From an uncultured Blautia sp. (GTDB lineage: Bacteria; Bacillota; Clostridia; Lachnospirales; Lachnospiraceae), in contig CAKRVL010000045.1 of NCBI GenBank assembly GCA_934408705.1, positions 1 to 19,875 of the forward strand: DNA of 19,875 bases, given 5' to 3'. Both the position numbers and the translations under genes were made by a program. Below are positions 8,131 through 13,939 of the stretch, in pieces; the stretch's first letter is position 1; every line of letters begins with the position of its first letter. The notes below the pieces were generated by a model. The model was not told the DNA's origin and did not search any database. It was given only the letters and a program-made list of their open reading frames with translations.

Positions 8131-8746
8131 AGGAGTTTTGGTAGTTGTTTCCGGATTCTCCGGAGCAGGAAAAGGCACCATTATGAAAAGCCTGATGGCG
8201 AAGTACGACACTTATGCATTGTCTGTATCTGCCACCACCAGAAGCCCCAGACCAGGGGAGGAAGACGGAAGAGAATATTTCTTCCGCACGAAGGAAGAAT
8301 TTGAGGAAATGATCCGTCAGGATCAGCTGATCGAATACGCCCAGTATGTGGAGAATTATTATGGTACACCTAAGGCTTATGTAGAGGAGCAGTTATCTGC
8401 AGGCCGTGATGTGATCCTGGAGATTGAGATACAGGGTGCCCGTAAGATCAAGAAGAAATTCCCGGAAGCTGTACTGGTATTTGTGACTGCACCTTCTATG
8501 GATGAATTGAAGGAGCGGCTTACAGGAAGAGGTACTGAGACAGCAGAGGTGATCAACCAGCGTCTTGCAAGAGCCGCACAGGAGGCTGAGGGCGTAGATG
8601 AGTACGATTACCTTCTGGTAAATGATGAACTTGACCAGGCGGTAGAAAGACTTCATAATATTATACAGAGTGAGCATTTCGCTATGAAGCGGAATCTTGG
8701 CTTCATTCATGAGATCCAGGCACAGGCAGCCGGATTTGTGGAATGA
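8123..8746 (+). CDS. gmk: Guanylate kinase
   Basis: A 207-residue enzyme that phosphorylates GMP to GDP with ATP. The P-loop is GFSGAGKGT (11-19). The GMP-binding region follows with SVSATTRSPRPGEEDGREYFF, and the lid/core shows YYGTPKAYVEEQL and VILEIEIQGARKIKKKFPEAV. Length is typical. The start overlaps the remA stop, with AGGGAGAAGG as ribosome binding site. The neighbours remA and rpoZ match the conserved Firmicute arrangement. Confidence 0.97.
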   Translation: MSRGVLVVVSGFSGAGKGTIMKSLMAKYDTYALSVSATTRSPRPGEEDGREYFFRTKEEFEEMIRQDQLIEYAQYVENYYGTPKAYVEEQLSAGRDVILEIEIQGARKIKKKFPEAVLVFVTAPSMDELKERLTGRGTETAEVINQRLARAAQEAEGVDEYDYLLVNDELDQAVERLHNIIQSEHFAMKRNLGFIHEIQAQAAGFVE

Positions 8747-8794
8747 TTTTTATAAAATAATAACAATAATAACATTTTTGAAAGGAGTATATAT

Positions 8795-9139
8795 ATGATC
8801 CATCCATCTTATTCTGAGTTAATCGAAGCTATCAATACTAACAATGAGGACGACGATGAGAGCATGGTGCTCAACAGCCGTTATTCCCTGATCCTTGCAA
8901 CAAGTAAGCGTGCACGCCAGCTGATCGGCGGTGCAAAACCATTAGCAGATAATGTAAAGGGCAAGAAGCCGCTTTCTATCGCTATTGATGAATTATATCA
9001 TGGTAAAGTTAAGATCCTTCCTGGTAAGCATGAGGAAGAGGAATTGGTTGAGAATGCAGGAGAACTGACAGAGAAAGCTGCTGCAGAAGAGACAGGAGCA
9101 GTAACTGATACAGTCGGAGCTGAGGAGAGTGCAGAATAA
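8795..9139 (+). CDS. rpoZ: DNA-directed RNA polymerase omega subunit, with acidic tail
   Basis: A 114-residue protein. Residues 1-75 carry the omega fold: MIHPSYSELIEAI, then NSRYSLILATSKRARQL and KPLSIAIDELYHGKV. Omega helps RNA polymerase assembly by holding beta-prime. From about residue 78 a tail follows that is rich in Glu, Ala and Thr and strongly acidic; the usual short omega lacks it. AAAGGAG lies before the ATG, eight bases away. The gene sits 48 bp after gmk, and its stop codon touches the rimO start. Confidence 0.92.
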   Translation: MIHPSYSELIEAINTNNEDDDESMVLNSRYSLILATSKRARQLIGGAKPLADNVKGKKPLSIAIDELYHGKVKILPGKHEEEELVENAGELTEKAAAEETGAVTDTVGAEESAE

Positions 9140-10477
9140 ATGAAATTACTGTTCATTTCCCTTGGGTGTGATAAGAATCTGGTAGATTCTGAGGAAATGC
9201 TGGGAATGCTTGCAGCAGAGGGCCATCAGATCGTGGATGATGAGGACGAAGCAGAGGCAATTATTATCAATACCTGTTGTTTTATTGGTGATGCCAAGGA
9301 AGAGAGTGTAAATACCATTCTGGAGATGGCCGAGAAGAAAAAGACAGGAAGCTGTAAGGTACTCATTGTTACCGGATGTATGGCGCAGCGCTATAAGAAA
9401 GAGATTTCAGACGAAATACCTGAAGTGGACGCTATTCTTGGAACAACCTCCTACAGTGATATTATCAAGGCTGTGAATGAAGCAGAGGCTGGCAGACATT
9501 TCGAAGAATATAAAAGCATTGATTTCCTTCCGGATATTTCCGGTAAGCGTATGCTGACCACAGGTGGACATTTCGCGTATCTGAAGATAGCAGAAGGCTG
9601 TGATAAGCATTGTACTTACTGTATTATCCCTAAGCTTAGAGGCAGTTACCGAAGTGTTCCTATGGAACAGCTTATAGAGGAAGCCCAGTCTCTGGCTGAG
9701 AAGGGTGTGAAAGAACTGATCCTGGTTGCCCAGGAGACGACTGTATATGGTAAAGATATTTATGGAAAGAAATCCCTTCATATTCTTCTGAAGGAGCTTT
9801 GCAAGATTAAGGGAATCCGTTGGATCCGTATTCTGTATTGTTATCCTGAGGAGATTTATGACGAATTGATCCAGACTATGAAGGAGGAGAAGAAAATCTG
9901 TCATTATCTGGATCTTCCCATCCAGCATGCAAGTGATTCTGTGCTGAAGCGCATGGGACGCCGCACTACCAAGCAGGAGCTGGTAGACATTATCAGTAAG
10001 CTGCGCCGGGAGATTCCGGATATTTTCCTTCGTACCAGTCTGATCAGTGGTTTTCCGGGGGAGACTCAGGAGGACCATGAAGAACTGATGGAGTTTGTGG
10101 ACGAGATCGAGTTTGACCGCCTTGGTGTTTTCCCATACTCTGCCGAGGAGGATACCCCAGCAGCAATTATGGGAAATCAGATTCCGGAGGATGTTAAAGA
10201 AGCCAGACGAGATGAGATCATGGAGCTTCAGCAGGAAATTTCCCTGGAAAAAGGAGAGAGCCGTATCGGTCAGGTTATGACCGTTATGATCGAGGGCAAG
10301 GTGTCCGGTGAGAGTGCGTATATTGGACGTACCTACGGAGATGCGCCTAAGGTTGACGGATATATTTTCGTACAGACCGGTGAACTTCTTATGACAGGAG
10401 ATTTTGCAAGAGTCCGGGTTACCGGTGCTCTGGAGTATGATTTGATAGGAGAGCTGGAAGATGAATACACCGAATAA
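9140..10477 (+). CDS. rimO: Ribosomal protein uS12 methylthiotransferase RimO
   Basis: A 445-residue radical-SAM enzyme that adds a methylthio group to a conserved aspartate of ribosomal protein uS12. The N-terminal MTTase domain has cluster cysteines Cys10 (SLGCDKN), Cys46 (NTCCF) and Cys80 (GCMAQRY). The radical-SAM CxxxCxxC motif is Cys154, Cys158 and Cys161 (EGCDKHCTYCIIP). A C-terminal TRAM domain is present (GQVMTVMIEG...YIGRTYGDAP). SLGCDKNLVDSE at the N-terminus separates RimO from MiaB. The start codon abuts the rpoZ stop, and GAGGAG in the rpoZ tail is the ribosome binding site. The end overlaps pgsA by 17 bp. Confidence 0.96.
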   Translation: MKLLFISLGCDKNLVDSEEMLGMLAAEGHQIVDDEDEAEAIIINTCCFIGDAKEESVNTILEMAEKKKTGSCKVLIVTGCMAQRYKKEISDEIPEVDAILGTTSYSDIIKAVNEAEAGRHFEEYKSIDFLPDISGKRMLTTGGHFAYLKIAEGCDKHCTYCIIPKLRGSYRSVPMEQLIEEAQSLAEKGVKELILVAQETTVYGKDIYGKKSLHILLKELCKIKGIRWIRILYCYPEEIYDELIQTMKEEKKICHYLDLPIQHASDSVLKRMGRRTTKQELVDIISKLRREIPDIFLRTSLISGFPGETQEDHEELMEFVDEIEFDRLGVFPYSAEEDTPAAIMGNQIPEDVKEARRDEIMELQQEISLEKGESRIGQVMTVMIEGKVSGESAYIGRTYGDAPKVDGYIFVQTGELLMTGDFARVRVTGALEYDLIGELEDEYTE

Positions 10478-11000
10478 ACTCACTATTGCCAGAATGATCC
10501 TGGTGCCGTTTTTTGTATTATTTATTCTGACTGGCTGGGGCGGGGATGCCAACCGCTATATCTGTCTTGCTATTTTTGTAGTAGCAAGTATTACAGACTG
10601 GTTTGACGGACATCTGGCGCGTAAGAATAATCTGGTTACTAATTTTGGCAAATTTATGGACCCCCTTGCAGATAAGCTGCTTGTGTGTTCGGCCCTGATC
10701 TGTATGATCGAGCTTGGCCGTCTGCCGGCGTGGTTTGTTATCATTATCATTGCAAGAGAATTTATTATCAGCGGTTTCAGACTGATAGCTGCTGAGAATG
10801 GGGTTGTAATCGCTGCCAACTATTGGGGCAAATTCAAAACAGTTTCCCAGATGATCATGATCATTCTTCTGATTTTGAACTATGGGGGATTCTTTAAAAT
10901 ACTGACTCAGATTTTTGTGTGGATTTCACTGGCTTTGACAGTGATCTCACTGATCACATATATTGTCCAGAATAAGAACGTGATCTCCATGCAGGAATAA
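10461..11000 (+). CDS. pgsA: CDP-diacylglycerol-glycerol-3-phosphate 3-phosphatidyltransferase
   Basis: A 179-residue integral membrane enzyme that makes phosphatidylglycerophosphate, the precursor of phosphatidylglycerol and cardiolipin. The CDP-alcohol phosphotransferase signature is complete: Asp46-x2-Asp49-Gly50-x2-Ala53-Arg54-x8-Gly63-x3-Asp67-x3-Asp71. Several hydrophobic helices are visible, including about 12-25, 33-45, 73-98 and the C-terminal FVWISLALTVISLITYIV. The start lies within rimO behind AGGAG, indicating translational coupling. It appears to be the last gene of the tightly packed part of the operon. Confidence 0.95.
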   Translation: MNTPNKLTIARMILVPFFVLFILTGWGGDANRYICLAIFVVASITDWFDGHLARKNNLVTNFGKFMDPLADKLLVCSALICMIELGRLPAWFVIIIIAREFIISGFRLIAAENGVVIAANYWGKFKTVSQMIMIILLILNYGGFFKILTQIFVWISLALTVISLITYIVQNKNVISMQE

Positions 11001-11008
11001 GAAATATG

Positions 11009-11038
11009 TGAACGCAGATCGCGAAGCGACTGCGTTCA
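11009..11038. repeat. REP-like palindromic hairpin
   Basis: TGAACGCAG, then A, TCGC, GAA, GCGA and CTGCGTTCA: a 13-bp stem with one bulged A and a three-base loop. No T-run follows. The motif GCGAAGCG reappears at 11049-11056 with the loop sequence TAGCGAAGCGG. It resembles dispersed extragenic palindromes, though no second full copy occurs in this window. Confidence 0.55.
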
Positions 11039-11083
11039 TGAGCAAGTAGCGAAGCGGACCTGGAATGTCTGCTTTACTGTAAA

Positions 11084-11121
11084 TCAGCCAACATCTTTGC
11101 TTCGGGAGAGATGTTGGCTGA
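11084..11121. other. Long perfect hairpin before cinA
   Basis: TCAGCCAACATCT (11084-11096) and AGATGTTGGCTGA (11109-11121) pair perfectly over 13 bp. The loop can fold further around a C(TTCG)G tetraloop. Only ATTAG follows, so it is not a standard terminator. The cinA Shine-Dalgarno begins 10 bases downstream. It may protect or separate the pgsA and cinA parts of a message. Confidence 0.6.
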
Positions 11122-11143
11122 ATTAGAAAAGAGGTATATATAA

Positions 11144-12403
11144 ATGATTGCAGAGCTTGTGGCTGTAGGAACTGAGATTTTACTTGGAAACATTGTAAAT
11201 ACCAACAGTGCATATCTTTCTGAGAAATGCGCCCAGCTTGGACTTTCTGTTTATTATGAGACTGTTGTTGGCGATAATCATGACAGAATGAAGGCTGTGA
11301 TCGCATCTGCTCTTGAAAGATCTGATGTGGTGATCCTTACAGGCGGCCTTGGGCCAACTGAGGATGATCTGACTAAAGAGGTGTGTGCAGAGGTGATGGG
11401 ACTTCCTCTTTCTGAAGATCCTCATTCGAGGAAGCGTATCCAGTGCTACATGAAGGAATATAAGAAAAATCATCCTGACAGACGTGTTACCTCTAATAAT
11501 TATAAGCAGGCCCAGGTTCCTGAGGGTGCTATAGTGCTTGATAACCATAATGGAACAGCTCCGGGACTGATCATTGAGAAAAACGGCAAGACTGCGATCC
11601 TTCTTCCCGGACCTCCTAATGAGCTGATTCCTATGTTTGAAGAGGCTGTTTTCCCATATCTGAGAGAAAAACAGCCGGAGATCATCTGCTCCCAGGTTGT
11701 AAAAATCTGTGGAATCGGAGAAAGCCAGGTAGCCACAGATATCCAGGATATGATCGAAGCCCAGACAAATCCTACACTTGCTCCATATGCAAAAACCGGA
11801 GAGGTTCATCTTCGCATCACTGCCAAGGGTGAGACAGAGAAGGAGTGCAAGAAGCTGATCAAGCCTGTTGTAAAAGAGTTACAGAAGCGTTTTGACAGGA
11901 ATATATTTGCCTTTAATGCAGAGACAACCCTGGAGCAGGCGGTTGTGGATCTTCTGAAGGAGAAGGAGCTGACACTTGCTCTTGCAGAATCTTGTACCGG
12001 AGGTGCTATTGCAGCACGTATAGTGAATGTTCCAGGTGCCTCACAGGTGTTTACTCATGGTTTTGTAACCTATAGTAACCGAGCCAAGAGAAAATGTCTT
12101 GGAGTTAAAAAGTCTACTTTGAAGAATGAGGGAGCTGTCTCAGCAAAATGTGCAAAACAGATGGCGAAGGGAGGCTGCGCGGCTTCGAATGCAGATATCT
12201 GTCTTTCTATTACCGGACTTGCAGGTCCGGACGGAGGCACAAAGGAGACACCGGTTGGCACTGTATTTATGGGATGCTGCCATAATGGTAAGACTATTAC
12301 CCGGGAGTACCATTTTACCGGAAATCGCACCAAGATCCGCCAGCAGGCAGTTGCAAGTGCTTTGGTACTGCTTCGTGAGTGCATGATGGGAGAGCTAGAG
12401 TAA
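11144..12403 (+). CDS. cinA: CinA: competence/damage-inducible protein with nicotinamide-nucleotide amidase domain
   Basis: A 419-residue two-domain protein. The N-terminal MoCF/COG1058 domain (about 1-170) shows VAVGTEILLGNIVNTNS, TGGLGPTEDDLT (66-77) and LLPGPPNEL. The C-terminal PncC domain (about 258-419) shows LAESCTGGAIAARI with Ser283 and Cys284, then FVTYSNRAK and SITGLAGPDGG. The COG1058 domain has been described as an ADP-ribose or NAD-derived pyrophosphatase. PncC deamidates nicotinamide mononucleotide to nicotinic acid mononucleotide, recycling NAD. Family length is about 410-430. AAAGAGG serves as ribosome binding site. No clear promoter lies in the 143-bp gap, so read-through from pgsA is likely. 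Its stop lies six bases from the convergent gene's stop. Confidence 0.94.
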   Translation: MIAELVAVGTEILLGNIVNTNSAYLSEKCAQLGLSVYYETVVGDNHDRMKAVIASALERSDVVILTGGLGPTEDDLTKEVCAEVMGLPLSEDPHSRKRIQCYMKEYKKNHPDRRVTSNNYKQAQVPEGAIVLDNHNGTAPGLIIEKNGKTAILLPGPPNELIPMFEEAVFPYLREKQPEIICSQVVKICGIGESQVATDIQDMIEAQTNPTLAPYAKTGEVHLRITAKGETEKECKKLIKPVVKELQKRFDRNIFAFNAETTLEQAVVDLLKEKELTLALAESCTGGAIAARIVNVPGASQVFTHGFVTYSNRAKRKCLGVKKSTLKNEGAVSAKCAKQMAKGGCAASNADICLSITGLAGPDGGTKETPVGTVFMGCCHNGKTITREYHFTGNRTKIRQQAVASALVLLRECMMGELE

Positions 12404-12409
12404 CATTTT

Positions 12410-12682
12410 TTATTTCATCATTTTCATCAGATTAACTACTTTGTCAAGCTTAGCCCGCTCTTGCGGGCTTTTTCCCATTTTCAGGACTTCTATGATGGTA
12501 TCAATCTCGTTAGCGTTAAAGCTCAGTCCTGCATTTTTTCCCTGGGATGCTGCATTCATAATAAAAGGCAGCAGATCTGAGGGGGATTTTCCGGCGCCCT
12601 GCTGCGCCAGCTGCTGAAGCATATCCAGCTTGCTGCGGTCCATGCCGGCAAGCTTTGGATTATCCTGCCAGTTTTCGTTCAT
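12410..12682 (-). CDS. Conserved-looking small helical protein of unknown function
   Basis: A 90-residue soluble protein. AAAAGGAG precedes the ATG with nine bases spacing, which supports translation. It appears all-helical: a polar N-terminus, then MDRSKLDMLQQLAQQGAG, LLPFIMNAAS, FNANEIDTIIEVLKMG, SPQERAK and VVNLMKMMK. I recall similar unnamed clostridial proteins with an LLPF...SPxEK pattern but cannot assign a function. It follows the 121-residue gene by 25 bp on the same strand. The two share a rough pattern (LL..LIPYL or LLPFIM, and a terminal L..L...I.M..ML helix), so they may be distant paralogues or partners. Codons for SPQERA double as a plus-strand terminator for cinA. Confidence 0.75.
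   Translation of the reverse strand: MNENWQDNPKLAGMDRSKLDMLQQLAQQGAGKSPSDLLPFIMNAASQGKNAGLSFNANEIDTIIEVLKMGKSPQERAKLDKVVNLMKMMK
12452..12473 (+). terminator. cinA terminator embedded in the convergent gene
   Basis: AGCCCGC (12452-12458), loop TCTT, GCGGGCT (12463-12469) and a T-run to 12473: a perfect 7-bp GC-rich stem with a U-tract on the plus strand. It lies about 50 bp past the cinA stop and inside the coding sequence of the minus-strand 90-residue gene. On the minus strand no T-run follows, so it is one-directional. Confidence 0.8.
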
Positions 12683-12707
12683 ATTGGTTCACTCCTTTTC
12701 CGGGATT

Positions 12708-13073
12708 TTACTGGCGCTCTTTTTCGCAGTTATCTTCAGTGACCGGTTCATTTATGATCTGAAGCATTTCTACCATGGTTATTATGTTGGTAAGCTGGTC
12801 CAGAGCTTTTTTTGTATTCCCAAAGCAGTATTGCCGCAGATCATTTATTACATCAAGGGGCTGAGCCGGGAGTGCTGCTGCCTGCATTCGCATAGTACCT
12901 GGTTCTTTCGAAAAAAATGCCATGGTGTTGGAAAGTTCTCTCGCTTTTGCAAAAACAGAGAGAAGCTGCTGCTGTCTGGGCGGCAAATAGGGGATAAGGG
13001 CCTTTAACAGCTGTCCCTGGTCAGTTCCTACCGCCTGATCCAGCGCAGTCTGAATAATGTATTCCTGTTCCAT
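12708..13073 (-). CDS. Small helical protein of unknown function, upstream partner of the 90-residue gene
   Basis: A 121-residue soluble protein of predicted helices: EYIIQTALDQAVG, LLKALIPYLPPRQQQLLSVFAKARELSNTMAFF, LDVINDLRQYCFG and ALDQLTNIITMVEMLQIIN. It has no signal peptide, membrane segment or recognisable catalytic motif. AAAAGGGA lies before the ATG. It is followed by the 90-residue gene in what looks like a two-gene operon. Upstream, on the minus strand, CATATTTTA (plus 13108-13116) fits a sporulation-type -10, but no matching -35 is clear. Function is unknown. The neighbouring sporulation-like promoters suggest, but do not show, a role in spore formation. Confidence 0.75.
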   Translation of the reverse strand: MEQEYIIQTALDQAVGTDQGQLLKALIPYLPPRQQQLLSVFAKARELSNTMAFFSKEPGTMRMQAAALPAQPLDVINDLRQYCFGNTKKALDQLTNIITMVEMLQIINEPVTEDNCEKERQ

Positions 13074-13116
13074 TGAAATCCCTTTTCTAAATTTATGTTT
13101 TTGATATTAAAATATG

Positions 13117-13144
13117 ACGGATCATTGCATTTTGACATATTCTA
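13117..13144 (+). promoter_or_regulatory. Candidate sigma-K-type promoter of the 51-residue gene
   Basis: AC (13117-13118), exactly 17 bases, then CATATTCTA (13136-13144). This matches the Bacillus sigma-K pattern AC, 17 nt, CATANNNTA at every fixed position. The start site would lie near 13150, just before the small gene. A vegetative reading, with TTGACA at 13132-13137, finds no good -10. Confidence 0.45.
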
Positions 13145-13179
13145 TAGCAGGAGAAAATTAATATATGGAGGGAATTGAA

Positions 13180-13335
13180 GTGAAACAGGAAAAGGAAAGG
13201 TTGATAATAGAGGAAAATACTATTTATGAGCTGGATATGGATTGTGTGCGGAGAAAGCAGGCAGAGCGGGAAAAAAGAAAGAACGTGATCCAACCGTGTG
13301 ATAGCGGTGAATCGCCGCAGGATGAAACAGACTGA
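13180..13335 (+). CDS. Small charged protein, 51 residues, unknown function
   Basis: A GTG start with GGAGGG seven bases upstream gives a 51-residue, highly charged protein: MKQEKERLIIEENTIYELDMD, a Cys-Val-Arg-Arg-Lys basic stretch, then an acidic tail ending DETD. The N-terminal half could form a beta hairpin (RLIIEENTIYELD) and the middle an Arg/Lys helix. An in-frame ATG at 13165 with AGGAG eleven bases upstream would add five residues; the GTG has the better spacing. The gene is divergent from the 121-residue gene and carries a sigma-K-like promoter. No family can be named with confidence. Confidence 0.6.
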   Translation: MKQEKERLIIEENTIYELDMDCVRRKQAEREKRKNVIQPCDSGESPQDETD

Positions 13336-13362
13336 TATGAATGGTTTTTTGTAAACTAATAA

Positions 13363-13389
13363 GGGACAGGGGGAGTTTCCCACTGTCCC
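13363..13389. repeat. GGGACAG palindrome
   Basis: GGGACAG (13363-13369) pairs with CTGTCCC (13383-13389), and an inner GGG/CCC can extend the stem. It lacks a proper T-run on either strand. It resembles the GGGAC...GTCCC dispersed palindromes of Firmicute genomes and sits between two convergent small genes. It may contribute to termination but is not a textbook terminator. Confidence 0.5.
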
Positions 13390-13399
13390 GATTTGTTGT

Positions 13400-13422
13400 A
13401 AAAAGACTGATAAGGCAGTCCT
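13400..13422 (-). terminator. Terminator of the Cys/Gly/Asn-rich gene
   Basis: Read on the minus strand, AGGACTG, loop CCTTAT and CAGTCTT form a 7-bp stem with one G-U pair, running into TTTTT (plus 13400-13404). It lies 25 bp past the stop codon of the Cys-rich gene. Confidence 0.7.
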
Positions 13423-13446
13423 CTGCTTTTGTGTAAAGCCTTTAAA

Positions 13447-13737
13447 TCAGCATCCGCAGTTGTTTCCGCATCCATTGCAAAGGAGCAGAAGAAGGATGAT
13501 GATCCAGCAGCTGTCACCGTTTCCGTTGCCGCAGCTGTTATTGCAGCCAATACCGTTACCGCAGCAGGCGCAAAGGAGAATGATGATCCAGAGAACGTTG
13601 CATCCGCAGGAGCCGTTTCCAAAGGAAAGACCGCATCCGTTGTCACATCCACAATTGTTATTACATCCGCAGTTACCGCATCCGCAACCAGATCTGTCGT
13701 CACCGCAGCCACAGTTTGTAGCAGCTAAATCACTCAT
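13447..13737 (-). CDS. Cys/Gly/Asn-rich protein with duplicated WIIILL modules
   Basis: A 96-residue protein with GGAGGT six bases before its ATG. It has 21 Cys, 21 Gly and 16 Asn, about 60% of the chain. Residues 1-47 are CGC-type repeats (GCGCGNCGCNNNCGC and similar). Two hydrophobic segments follow, LWIIILLCACC (49-59) and CWIIILLLLLC (77-87), each flanked by Cys/Gly/Asn. The two modules are also similar at DNA level (plus 13475-13506 and 13568-13591 share GCAAAGGAG and ATGATGATCCAG), so they arose by internal duplication. Similar proteins in Lachnospiraceae carry the label chorion class high-cysteine protein, which is no functional evidence. With a sigma-K-like promoter I infer a cross-linked spore-coat or surface protein. 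A RiPP precursor is less likely: no leader and no modification enzymes nearby. Confidence 0.8.
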   Translation of the reverse strand: MSDLAATNCGCGDDRSGCGCGNCGCNNNCGCDNGCGLSFGNGSCGCNVLWIIILLCACCGNGIGCNNSCGNGNGDSCWIIILLLLLCNGCGNNCGC

Positions 13738-13766
13738 GCTGTTACCTCCAGAAAATGTTTACAGTT

Positions 13767-13794
13767 CATCATATGGTGAGGACAGGGGAGGGGT
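13767..13794 (-). promoter_or_regulatory. Candidate sigma-K-type promoter of the Cys-rich gene
   Basis: On the minus strand AC (plus 13793-13794), exactly 17 bases, then CATATGATG (plus 13767-13775). This fits AC, 17 nt, CATANNNTA except for the last base. The predicted leader is about 20 bases and holds the GGAGGT ribosome binding site. No convincing vegetative promoter is seen for this gene. Confidence 0.4.
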
Positions 13795-13804
13795 GACACA
13801 GTAG

Positions 13805-13833
13805 TTGACAGAAAAGAGAAATTTAGTTATAAT
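13805..13833 (+). promoter_or_regulatory. Perfect consensus vegetative promoter
   Basis: TTGACA (13805-13810), 17 bases and TATAAT (13828-13833): both hexamers are exact consensus with optimal spacing. It should give strong sigma-A transcription starting near 13840, with a leader of about 100 AT-rich bases. A 10-bp palindrome ACAAATTTGT (13847-13856) lies just past the start site and could be an operator. Confidence 0.85.
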
Positions 13834-13939
13834 ATATTGAAATGTAACAAATTTGTAATTATTGCAAAACATTCGACATAATCCTGATTGATAAAAGACG
13901 ATTTTTGTTTAAATTATCTTTAAAAGAGAGGAAAAATGC

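Noticed and set aside
9407..10552. 381-codon minus-strand open frame opposite rimO and the pgsA start
   Set aside because: It lies wholly antisense to rimO and pgsA with all their motifs, and it lacks a ribosome binding site and a coherent protein pattern.
13429..13728. Plus-strand Ala/Val/Thr-rich open frame opposite the Cys-rich gene
   Set aside because: Its composition is the complement of the Gly/Cys/Asn codons. It has no ribosome binding site, while the minus-strand gene has GGAGGT, a promoter candidate and a terminator.
13447..13737. Cys-rich protein as a RiPP (sactipeptide or heterocycloanthracin-like) precursor
   Set aside because: It has no leader-core layout, and no radical-SAM maturase, cyclodehydratase or transporter gene is nearby. 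The only radical-SAM gene in the window is rimO.
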